Source: Emticicia sp040253585
Lineage (GTDB): Bacteria > Bacteroidota > Bacteroidia > Cytophagales > Spirosomataceae
DNA: 64,000 nucleotides
Direction of reading: 5' to 3'
Assembly (NCBI RefSeq): GCF_040253585.1
Contig: NZ_JBELAU010000014.1
Span: forward strand, 1-64,000
The notes under the pieces were generated by a model, which was not told the origin of the DNA, did not search any database, and saw only the letters and a program-made list of their open reading frames with translations. Both the position numbers and the translations under genes were made by a program. Numbering within the stretch: the first letter of the stretch is position 1; the number at the start of each line of letters is the position of its first letter. This document shows, piece by piece, positions 17,835-25,408 of the stretch.

Positions 17835-19169
17835 TCAAACTAATTCCCCCTTCAAATGCTTCGGAGTGAGCCAATCAGGTTTGGTCGTTTTTATTTCTGC
17901 TTTCAAATCATTCAGAATTGTATAAAGTCCAAAATACGTGCGGTTTACGTACAAACCGTGTTGCGAACCACGAGCTGCTTTTGAGTCTTTCAATTCGGGC
18001 AATTTCGATACATATTCAAAGAAATTATAAATTTCATCAACGTAGCCCTCTTGTCCAAAATCGAAGGTATTTGAGTTGAACGGACGGCCAAGCAATTCAA
18101 TCATTTTCTTGAATAAATCCGAAAAAAACACTCGTTTTTGCGGAGAATCTTCTTCTACAATAAACTCCAGTGTCCAAAAAATTCTTTGAATTTCGGCTTC
18201 ATCTTCGAGCGTATCTGGGTTTATTAATGCAAAATAATTATTGTAATAATCTTCAGGAATCACTTTTACGCAGCCAAAATCTATCACTCCTAAGCGACCA
18301 TCGGGAGTCATCAAGAAATTGCCTGGGTGTGGGTCAGCATGCACTTGACGAAGTGTGTGCATCTGATAATCATAAAAATCCCAGAGTGCTTGACCGATTC
18401 TGTTTCTCACCTCTTGTGAAGGATTAGTATCCAAAAATTCTTTTAAGTGCATTCCCTCAATCCAATCCATCGTCAAGATTCTTTTCGATGAATATTCTGG
18501 ATAATATTTCGGGAAAAACAAATCTGGAATATGACTACACGCATTCGTTATTTCGACCGAACGGTGTAATTCTAAATCATAATTCGATTCTTCGAGTAGC
18601 TTTTCTTCCACTTCCTTGAAATAGCGGTCGATTTCGGCATCATTCAAATTCAATAATTGTACGGCTAACGGGCGGGCCATTTTCAAATCCGAACTGATAC
18701 TATCGGCAATACCAGGGTATTGAATTTTCACGGCCAACTTTTTACCATTTTTTTCGGCCTTATGCACTTGCCCGATTGAAGCAGCATTTTCGGCTTTCAA
18801 ATCAAACTTATCGAAAATTTCAGAAGGCGATTTATCAAAATACTTCTTGAAAGTCTTGATAACCAAGGGTGCCGACAATGGCGGAGCCGAGTATTGCGAC
18901 ATTGCAAATTTATCGGTATAAGCACGTGGCAATAGATTTTTGTCCATGCTCATCATCTGAGCTACTTTCAAGGCACTGCCTTTCAAATTGCTAAGTGTAT
19001 CATAAACATCAGCGGCATTTTCTTGGTGAAGTTGCTCTTTTGTAAGCGACGGGTCAAAGATTTTTTTGCTGTAATGCTTGATATAATTACCGCCAACCTT
19101 TACGCCTGCTTTGGCAAACTGCGTAGCACGAGCAACTTTCGATGTGGGGATACTTTCTTGTGAATTCAT
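17835..19169 (-). CDS. ABC1/UbiB (AarF) family atypical kinase
   Basis: 444 residues, no signal peptide. Family features are the N-terminal extension with K-x-A-Q (LKVAQ, 67-71, where most members have K-x-G-Q), the alanine-rich loop NAASIGQVHKA (128-138), the invariant lysine in LAVKIQYPG (Lys148), the catalytic loop VHADPHPGNF and the metal-binding DFG (VIDFG). The ABC1 family supports isoprenoid lipid (quinone) metabolism and has ATPase or kinase-like activity. It follows a TetR regulator and an MpaB-type oxygenase on the same strand, so it probably belongs to that run. No clear transmembrane tail is present. The partner lipid is unknown. Confidence 0.9.
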   Translation of the reverse strand: MNSQESIPTSKVARATQFAKAGVKVGGNYIKHYSKKIFDPSLTKEQLHQENAADVYDTLSNLKGSALKVAQMMSMDKNLLPRAYTDKFAMSQYSAPPLSAPLVIKTFKKYFDKSPSEIFDKFDLKAENAASIGQVHKAEKNGKKLAVKIQYPGIADSISSDLKMARPLAVQLLNLNDAEIDRYFKEVEEKLLEESNYDLELHRSVEITNACSHIPDLFFPKYYPEYSSKRILTMDWIEGMHLKEFLDTNPSQEVRNRIGQALWDFYDYQMHTLRQVHADPHPGNFLMTPDGRLGVIDFGCVKVIPEDYYNNYFALINPDTLEDEAEIQRIFWTLEFIVEEDSPQKRVFFSDLFKKMIELLGRPFNSNTFDFGQEGYVDEIYNFFEYVSKLPELKDSKAARGSQHGLYVNRTYFGLYTILNDLKAEIKTTKPDWLTPKHLKGELV

Positions 19170-19176
19170 ATATTTG

Positions 19177-19200
19177 GTAGAACAAGTCTCCCGACTTGTT
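19177..19200. repeat. GTAGA-family palindrome before the ABC1 kinase gene
   Basis: GTAGAACAAGT (19177-19187) is followed by the complement ACTTGTT (19194-19200). It begins seven bases from the ATG at 19169. It shares the GTAGAACAAGT word with the inverted-repeat pair at 19894-19976. Confidence 0.65.
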
Positions 19201-19246
19201 TCTTATTTTATGAACAAGTTTAACTTGATGACAAGAGTAACTTATT

Positions 19247-19888
19247 CTACTTTCTATTCTGAAAAATAAACTTTCCTAAATCAAATAACGAATCGAGTGG
19301 CGAACGACCCAGTAAATCGAAAGCAGTGTTGACGGTTTTCTCAATCATTGTATCGGTCTTCTCAAAGGCCTTGCTTGTATCGTTTATCCAAAAATCAAGG
19401 ATAAATAGCGTCTTTGCCCAAAATAAGTCTGGATAACGCTGCATTAGTTGCGGAATCGGGCGTTGTTCAACTTCACGAGTTTCACGGGCTTCCATCAAAA
19501 GCTCGTTTACATAATCATAAAACGAAGCCTTGAAATCAACTAATTGAACATTGCGTTTGGTATAAATTGGCTTCTGAAAACCTTCGTAAGATTTCAGAAT
19601 ATAACTGCGATTTTTCTTTAAAGTCTCAATCCAAGTATAAAGAAAAGCCAATAATTTCTCACGAACTGAGTAGTTTTGATAGACCTCTTCACGTTCGGTC
19701 GCAGCACGAGCTTCAATAAAAATAGCCTTCCAAATTTCGCTCTCTATCTGCGGAAACGCAGAATATTCTTCATAAAAAGCTTCTTCCTTAATCTTCAATT
19801 TCTTGCAAAAAGCATAAACCGACTCTGGCTGCTTACCATTTTCGAGTACGTATTCGGTGTATGCTTGTCTTATTTTTTCTTGTGTCAT
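19247..19888 (-). CDS. TetR family transcriptional regulator
   Basis: 213 residues from the ATG at 19888; an in-frame start 30 bp upstream lies within a repeat and adds MTGWKLVLHI, which is unlikely. The N-terminal helix-turn-helix region (IRQAYTEYVLENGKQPESVY, KKLKIKEEAFYEEYSAF) has the helical spacing of TetR proteins, although the recognition helix is divergent. The all-alpha C-terminal domain resembles the TetR C-terminal families found with ABC1 kinases in Bacteroidota. It sits between the MpaB-like oxygenase and the ABC1 kinase and probably controls this run. Ligand unknown. Confidence 0.78.
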   Translation of the reverse strand: MTQEKIRQAYTEYVLENGKQPESVYAFCKKLKIKEEAFYEEYSAFPQIESEIWKAIFIEARAATEREEVYQNYSVREKLLAFLYTWIETLKKNRSYILKSYEGFQKPIYTKRNVQLVDFKASFYDYVNELLMEARETREVEQRPIPQLMQRYPDLFWAKTLFILDFWINDTSKAFEKTDTMIEKTVNTAFDLLGRSPLDSLFDLGKFIFQNRK

Positions 19889-19893
19889 AATAT

Positions 19894-19976
19894 GTAGGAC
19901 AAGTTTCCAACCTGTCAATTATAGCGATAAAACTTGGGCTTAAATGTCAGCGAGACAAGTTAGAAACTTGTTCTAC
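19894..19976. repeat. 23-bp imperfect inverted-repeat pair, GTAGA family, before the TetR gene
   Basis: The arm at 19894-19916 (GTAGGACAAGTTTCC...) pairs with 19954-19976 (...GAAACTTGTTCTAC) with about three mismatches and a 37-nt spacer. The outer edge lies five bases from the TetR ATG at 19888, and the other edge touches the stop of the MpaB-like gene. The core resembles that of 17631-17685 (TTTCTAA flanked by CAA/TTG). Confidence 0.75.
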
Positions 19977-19979
19977 AAC

Positions 19980-20948
19980 CTAAAATATTTTCGACATCAA
20001 AACCGATGTTGTGTTATATACTTTCAACAAAGTGTTTGGGATATTTGTTTCGGTAATGCCAAGCATTTTGGCATATTTTTCACCGAGAAGCATTCGAGAC
20101 TGCGATTGCAGTAAATTAGCTGTGATTTCGCTCGGAGCAAATGAACGAACAACTTGCATCAAAGAAGCCGTAAGTTGCTGACCTTCAAGCGATTCCTTAA
20201 ACTGTCGTTCGGCAACTAACCTATCTATTTTTACAGCTTCTAAATAACTCTCGGGCAAAATTTCTTTCTTTACTCCCAACAAAAAACCAATCACATTCCA
20301 AGTATTGATATAGGCATCTTCGTAAGATTTATCAACAGAATAACCCAGCTTTTCCATTCCACGCAAAACCACGAGCGAAAAAGCTAAATTTGTACCCAAC
20401 ATATCTTCTTGGTTTATCGGGTATCCCCAATCCATATTCCATTGTTTGCTATGAAGTGTAAAATACCTAATAGTTGCATGCAAAAGTCTGACTTTCAAGC
20501 AAATTATAAATATTCGTTCGCTTTGCCAATTATCATAATTCATTACGGCTTTCAGAAAATTTCCTGTTTCGGTCAAACGTTTATAAGTGTCATTTTTGAT
20601 TCGCTCCGACATATACAAAACCCTTGCCCCATCCGCACCCAAATAACAATACGGCAATGAATAAAGACCCAGAATCAGGCCAATATTTTGTTGATTTTCT
20701 CGGTAAAAATCGGTGGCACGAATAAGTTTTTTTTTATCGTAGAAATTTGGTAATGAAGCATTTTCAGACAAAAATGTTTGAAGAATCGGAAATTGATTTT
20801 CAAGACTAAGATTCTGATAATCAGAGAGAAATGGCATTAGTTGACGTAAAGAAGCAATTCCGTATTGCTCAATAATCTGGTCGATAATTCCATCAGCTTC
20901 TTTATCGCCCAAAGTTCTATATTTACTCAACTCTTCTTTACTGATCAT
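19980..20948 (-). CDS. MpaB/DUF2236 family heme-type oxygenase
   Basis: 322 residues, cytosolic by appearance. It matches the DUF2236 family (ER-bound oxygenase MpaB, latex-clearing rubber oxygenase): LIRATDFYRENQQNIGLILG, LPYCYLGADGARVLYMSERI, then RLLHATIRYFTLHSKQW (the histidine of this segment is the usual heme ligand) and WGYPINQEDMLGTNLAFS. Family members are b-type heme enzymes that oxidatively cleave isoprenoid chains or carry out related lipid oxidations. It lies 17 bp downstream of two paralogous membrane proteins and upstream of TetR and ABC1 kinase genes. The substrate is unknown; a lipid is likely from the family. Confidence 0.82.
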   Translation of the reverse strand: MISKEELSKYRTLGDKEADGIIDQIIEQYGIASLRQLMPFLSDYQNLSLENQFPILQTFLSENASLPNFYDKKKLIRATDFYRENQQNIGLILGLYSLPYCYLGADGARVLYMSERIKNDTYKRLTETGNFLKAVMNYDNWQSERIFIICLKVRLLHATIRYFTLHSKQWNMDWGYPINQEDMLGTNLAFSLVVLRGMEKLGYSVDKSYEDAYINTWNVIGFLLGVKKEILPESYLEAVKIDRLVAERQFKESLEGQQLTASLMQVVRSFAPSEITANLLQSQSRMLLGEKYAKMLGITETNIPNTLLKVYNTTSVLMSKIF

Positions 20949-20965
20949 AAAATTTTCGTCTATGA

Positions 20966-21652
20966 TTACTTAACGGTTTGGTTATCTAAAGTGTTCGATT
21001 TCGTTTGAAATAACTTCAAGTCTGTTAAAGATGATATAAAAAATAGATGTCCTAAAAGTAATGCTAAACGAGTAAGAATTTCAATAAACCACCGAGAGTC
21101 TGAAATAAGAATTTTCCCGAAAATCATTGCTAAGATTACCAGTGCATAGCCCAAATACATTTGTCGGAACAGAGATAAATCTCTGACTTGTAGGGAAATC
21201 AAGAATAAAATCATTCCTGACTGAATAGCGAGTAAATAAAAATACAAATTTTCATTTCCAACAACCAACAGACAAATCGTAATAGAAATAATAAGATAAT
21301 TGAATATCCACCGAAATAACTTCAACGAAAATCGAAGTTTATTTTTAGGATTTTGCAGAATAATGATGAAACATAAATTTTTGAGTAGTAAAAGAACGAT
21401 TAATGTATTGTCATGTAACAGACCAGTAGAATAAAATATATATTCGGTTATTGAGGTGAGCAATAAACTACCCAAAATCAATGAAGATTCTAAAAACGAT
21501 AGTTTTGGATGATAAACAAAAATAAATAAAACCAGCATTTGCACAGGTCTGAACCAAACACTTACTTCAAATCCCGTTTTTGTACAATCGTATAAATCAT
21601 AGATAAATAACAGAAGATAGACAAAGAGTATTTTTTTTTTAAGTTTAGACAT
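20966..21652 (-). CDS. Multi-pass membrane protein, paralogue of the next gene upstream
   Basis: 228 residues with about seven or eight hydrophobic helices. The sequence parallels the adjacent gene (21660-22334): both have a dL-C-T motif near residue 20, the segment WFRPVQM/WLRPIQM, FRQ-x-YLGY, and a C-terminal GKIL[IL]SDSRWFIE followed by LGHL-F. They are tandem duplicates that have diverged. The spacing of motifs faintly recalls YhhN/TMEM86 lysoplasmalogenases (KPLLM near the N-terminus, SDS near the C-terminus), but I would not assign that family without a profile search. It is tightly packed (7 bp from its paralogue, 17 bp before the MpaB-like gene). Function unknown. Confidence 0.7.
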   Translation of the reverse strand: MSKLKKKILFVYLLLFIYDLYDCTKTGFEVSVWFRPVQMLVLFIFVYHPKLSFLESSLILGSLLLTSITEYIFYSTGLLHDNTLIVLLLLKNLCFIIILQNPKNKLRFSLKLFRWIFNYLIISITICLLVVGNENLYFYLLAIQSGMILFLISLQVRDLSLFRQMYLGYALVILAMIFGKILISDSRWFIEILTRLALLLGHLFFISSLTDLKLFQTKSNTLDNQTVK

Positions 21653-21659
21653 TTCTTCC

Positions 21660-22334
21660 TTAGGTTTTTCTCAAATTAAGATATGCTAAATAAGAAAGTT
21701 TAAATTTAACTTCGCTTAACCCTGCAATAAATAATAAATGACCAAGCACTATCGAAAATCGGCTGATTGCTTCAATAAACCAACGAGAATCAGATAATAG
21801 AATTTTCCCAAATATCAACGAAAAAATCATTAAACAATATCCCAAGTATTTCTGTCTGAAAATATCAGTATCACTTTTCTTTAATGAAATTAATAATAAA
21901 ACAATAGCAACCTGAACTGACAAAATATAAGCCAGGATATTATTCTTACCTCCAACAAGTGTACAAATTATTATAAAGATAAGGGTATAATTAAATGTCC
22001 ATCGCATGAGTTTTTTGCTTAATCTAAGTTTGCCTATATCTCCATAGAGTAAATACAGAAAGAAGCCATGCTTGATGAGTAGAAGTAAAATAAGTTTTGA
22101 TTCAATGGCAGCTCCATATTTATAAAATAAATAATCTAAGACAGCCGCAATCAATAATGAAAAACTAATAACAATAGCACGCTTAACGTTTAATTTCAGC
22201 TGATTTACCCAGAGTAGTAAAACAATCATCTGAATTGGCCGTAACCATATACTAATTTCTTGTCCTGGTATTGTACAATTGATTAAGTCAATAATGGCAA
22301 GCAATATATAAGCAAGCATTAATGCTTTTTTCAT
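21660..22334 (-). CDS. Multi-pass membrane protein, first gene of the MpaB-TetR-ABC1 run
   Basis: 224 residues with about eight hydrophobic segments and few charged loops (KLRLSKKLMRW). It shares with the next gene the motifs LRPIQM, FRQKYLGY and LSDSRWFIEAISR, so one arose from the other by duplication. It heads a minus-strand run of five genes with short gaps, and starts opposite a plus-strand lipoprotein gene. The same remote YhhN/TMEM86 resemblance applies and is equally unproven. Confidence 0.7.
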   Translation of the reverse strand: MKKALMLAYILLAIIDLINCTIPGQEISIWLRPIQMIVLLLWVNQLKLNVKRAIVISFSLLIAAVLDYLFYKYGAAIESKLILLLLIKHGFFLYLLYGDIGKLRLSKKLMRWTFNYTLIFIIICTLVGGKNNILAYILSVQVAIVLLLISLKKSDTDIFRQKYLGYCLMIFSLIFGKILLSDSRWFIEAISRFSIVLGHLLFIAGLSEVKFKLSYLAYLNLRKT

Positions 22335-22537
22335 AGTTAGTGTTTAGTAAGTCTTTTGGGATATGCCATCATAAAATTAAGGAATTATCATCGAAATAAT
22401 TAAATTTAAAACAGTTTTTATTTTTTTACGGAGTATATTTATTGGCAAGTTTATTGCACGATTTTTGCTTTAACAATAAATTGATGATTGAATAGGTTAT
22501 AGATATATCTCAAAAATATTCAATCTCGCACCAACTA

Positions 22538-23353
22538 ATGTTTAAAAATAGCCTTATATTGAGCTTTATACTAAGCCTTTTTGTCTTAATTGCCTGTAGC
22601 GACAAAGAAATCACTCTTTTGAAAGAAACGACAGTGCCTATCGTACAGAAAAAATGTTATTTAAAAGATGCTGACCAAGGGCATGGTGTAATTTATAATT
22701 TAGGTTATAACGCCAATAATCAATTAATAACTTTTGATGGTTTTCCTGATTTTAATCAAATTAATTACCAAAATAATCTTCCTACAAAAGTTTCCAGCTC
22801 ATTTGATCCTTCATATTATATCACCTATGAATATGATGCAAGAGGGAATTTAACTCTAATCAACTTCTTGGGAAAAGACAGCCGAGAACGACCTTTCGAG
22901 TTTAAAAGTAAAGTATATACCAACACAAAGAAGCAAATCGAAAGAGTAGATTTGACAATGCCAGTTTTTGATCAAGCGATCATCACGAAGTTTGAATATG
23001 ATGCCAATAATAATATCAAAAAAATGTATTTAGTAGAAAATGGGAAAGACAAACTTTTGCTCGAAAACCTAAACTTTGACAATAAAAAATCGCCTTACAT
23101 CAATACACCACTTAGTAACCTTATGATGTATTTTACGATATTTTCGGCAACGATTGGCGGCGAAAATACCACCTACTTTCAAAATCAGAACAATCCTACT
23201 TCGACTAAAATATACAACGATAGCGGAGATATGACCTATACATACAACTATGAATATACCAATGAAGGCTATGTTTCTAAGGTAATAGTAAACAAAAAAC
23301 AAAATGGTAAAGAAGCGAGCCATCAAGAAAACTACACCTATAATTGCAAATAA
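22538..23353 (+). CDS. Lipoprotein with YD/RHS-like beta repeats
   Basis: 271 residues. The signal ends in a lipobox (VLIAC, cysteine about 20). The body is built of short repeats of the type YEYDARGNLTLINF, FEYDANNNIKKMY, YNYEYTNEGYVSKV, as in the DUF4595-like/RHS-type lipoproteins of Bacteroidota. No catalytic residues are visible. It stands alone between a divergent minus-strand operon and pyrG. It is probably outer-membrane anchored; function unknown. Confidence 0.7.
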   Translation: MFKNSLILSFILSLFVLIACSDKEITLLKETTVPIVQKKCYLKDADQGHGVIYNLGYNANNQLITFDGFPDFNQINYQNNLPTKVSSSFDPSYYITYEYDARGNLTLINFLGKDSRERPFEFKSKVYTNTKKQIERVDLTMPVFDQAIITKFEYDANNNIKKMYLVENGKDKLLLENLNFDNKKSPYINTPLSNLMMYFTIFSATIGGENTTYFQNQNNPTSTKIYNDSGDMTYTYNYEYTNEGYVSKVIVNKKQNGKEASHQENYTYNCK

Positions 23354-23444
23354 ATATCAAAACATAAAGCATTAATAATCAAATCATTACCAATAAACTG
23401 GGAAATTTATATTTTTTTACGCCATAGAATCCACTAAAATTCCG

Positions 23445-23452
23445 TACCTTTG
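23445..23452 (+). promoter_or_regulatory. -7 box TACCTTTG upstream of pyrG
   Basis: TACCTTTG fits TAnnTTTG and lies 28 nt before the pyrG ATG at 23481. A clear TTTG-type -33 element is missing; a T-tract lies at the expected distance. Confidence 0.5.
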
Positions 23453-23480
23453 TATCCCGTAATCAAAGACAACAAACCTC

Positions 23481-25133
23481 ATGTCAGTACACGGACAAAG
23501 CGGATTACCGCCCACACGTAACCCTAAGTATATTTTCGTAACGGGTGGCGTAACATCTTCACTCGGCAAAGGCATTATCGCCTCTTCTCTCGCCAAACTT
23601 CTGCAAGCCAGAGGACTATCAGTAACCATTCAAAAATTTGACCCGTATATCAACGTTGACCCTGGGACACTCAATCCTTACGAACACGGCGAATGCTATG
23701 TAACCGACGACGGAGCAGAAACTGACCTCGACTTAGGTCACTACGAACGCTTCTTGAATGTACCAACTTCACAGGCAAACAACGTTACAACTGGACGTAT
23801 TTATTACAACGTAATCACAAACGAACGTCGTGGAAATTATCTCGGAAAAACCGTGCAGGTTATTCCGCATATTACTGACGAAATCAAGCGTAATATTTTA
23901 CAATTGGGCGAAACTGGAGAATATGACATCGTTATCACCGAACTCGGTGGTTGCGTTGGTGATATTGAATCATTGCCATTCGTAGAAGCGGTGCGTCAGC
24001 TAAAATGGGATTTAGGCTCAGATAATCTACTCACCATTCACCTGACGCTTGTGCCTTATTTGAGTTCGGCAGGTGAATTGAAAACCAAACCTACGCAACA
24101 CTCAGTTAAGATGTTGCAAGAGTCAGGCGTTCAGCCCGATATTATTGTTTGTCGCACTGAGCATCCTCTTCCAGTTGATATTCGTCGAAAAATTGCACTT
24201 TTCTGTAATGTTGAGCAAAGTTCGGTTATCGAAGCAATGGATGCCGAAACAATATACGATGTGCCAATTTTGATGCAAAAAGAACGCCTCGACCAACGTG
24301 TACTTTATATGCTCGACATCTACAATGACCAAGATGCCGACATGGCAGCATGGAAAGGATTTTTGGACAGATATAAAAATCCTGTTGAACACGTAAAAAT
24401 TGGTTTAGTAGGAAAATATGTTGAACTAAAAGATGCTTACAAATCTATCATAGAAGCATTCATTCATGCAGGAGCAGCCAATAAATGCAAAGTAACCATC
24501 GAATGGATTCACTCTGAAAGCCTACAAATAGATAATAGTGCCGAGAAATTCAAAGGACTTGATGGTGTTTTAGTTGCCCCAGGTTTTGGAGAGCGTGGTA
24601 TTGAAGGGAAAATTGCGGCAGTAAGATATGTACGTGAAAACAACATTCCATTCTTTGGAATTTGTTTGGGAATGCAAATGGCTTGTATCGAATTTGCCAG
24701 AAACGTAATCGGTTTGGCAGAAGCTCATTCAACCGAAATGTACCCAGAAACACAATTCCCAGTCATTGATTTGATGGAAGAACAAAAAACCGTAACCGAT
24801 AAAGGTGGTACGATGCGTTTGGGAGCGTATGCTTGTAAGACGAAAGATAAAACACTGGCTCGTAAGATTTACGGTAAAGCCAACATCAGTGAGCGTCATC
24901 GCCACCGTTGGGAGTTTAATAATAAATATTTGAAAGATTACGAAGCAGCGGGAATGGTGATTTCGGGCGTAAATCCTGACAGCGGTTTGGTCGAAATCGT
25001 CGAATTACCCAATCACCCATATTTTATTGGTGTACAGTTTCACCCTGAATTGAAAAGTACAGTAATGACCCCTCACCCACTTTTCGTAAATTTCGTGAAA
25101 GCAGCCATTGATTTTTCTAAAACAAAGAAATAA
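23481..25133 (+). CDS. pyrG: CTP synthase
   Basis: 550 residues, normal for the enzyme, which aminates UTP to CTP with glutamine and ATP in the last step of pyrimidine nucleotide synthesis. The synthetase domain (about 1-280) has VTGGVTSSLGKGI (P-loop), DPYINVDPGTLNP, HGECYVTDDGAETDLDLGHY and TELGGCVGDIES. The glutamine amidotransferase domain (about 305-545) has APGFGERGIEGK, the nucleophile Cys395 in FGICLGMQMA, and the partners His521 and Glu523 in QFHPEL. A strong terminator follows, then yidC, an order common in Bacteroidota. Confidence 0.98.
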   Translation: MSVHGQSGLPPTRNPKYIFVTGGVTSSLGKGIIASSLAKLLQARGLSVTIQKFDPYINVDPGTLNPYEHGECYVTDDGAETDLDLGHYERFLNVPTSQANNVTTGRIYYNVITNERRGNYLGKTVQVIPHITDEIKRNILQLGETGEYDIVITELGGCVGDIESLPFVEAVRQLKWDLGSDNLLTIHLTLVPYLSSAGELKTKPTQHSVKMLQESGVQPDIIVCRTEHPLPVDIRRKIALFCNVEQSSVIEAMDAETIYDVPILMQKERLDQRVLYMLDIYNDQDADMAAWKGFLDRYKNPVEHVKIGLVGKYVELKDAYKSIIEAFIHAGAANKCKVTIEWIHSESLQIDNSAEKFKGLDGVLVAPGFGERGIEGKIAAVRYVRENNIPFFGICLGMQMACIEFARNVIGLAEAHSTEMYPETQFPVIDLMEEQKTVTDKGGTMRLGAYACKTKDKTLARKIYGKANISERHRHRWEFNNKYLKDYEAAGMVISGVNPDSGLVEIVELPNHPYFIGVQFHPELKSTVMTPHPLFVNFVKAAIDFSKTKK

Positions 25134-25150
25134 TATTCCTTTTAACCGTA

Positions 25151-25165
25151 CCACACTGTGCGTGG
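25151..25165. repeat. CCAC-TGT-GTGG palindrome downstream of pyrG
   Basis: CCACACTGTGCGTGG forms a short hairpin (CCAC-x-C, TGT loop, G-x-GTGG). Two related hairpins, with the same TGT/ACA loop and CACGC/GCGTG arms, lie at 39491-39559. Confidence 0.5.
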
Positions 25166-25237
25166 CAAAGTCAGAAACAAAGCCTTTTTGCAAAATAATA
25201 AAACCTTAATTTTCAGAAAAGCACAGAATATCAAACC

Positions 25238-25285
25238 ATAGCCCCATAACTTTATTGATTTAATTGAAGTTATGGGGCTATTTTG
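25238..25285 (+). terminator. Rho-independent terminator after pyrG
   Basis: The 15-bp arms ATAGCCCCATAACTT (25238-25252) and AAGTTATGGGGCTAT (25267-25281) are perfectly complementary and are followed by TTTT. Confidence 0.88.
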
Positions 25286-25408
25286 TGATTAACGGTCTAA
25301 GTGTCAGATACTTGATTAGGATTTATAACTAATCTTTGCGAATTTTGTAGTACAATACGGCATCTCTCAATGAATGCCTTTATATTTTTTACGTATTTTT
25401 AAACTTTA

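Noticed and set aside
23417..23629. 70-residue minus-strand frame over the pyrG start
   Set aside because: It runs across the pyrG promoter and the P-loop region and is explained by conserved pyrG sequence.
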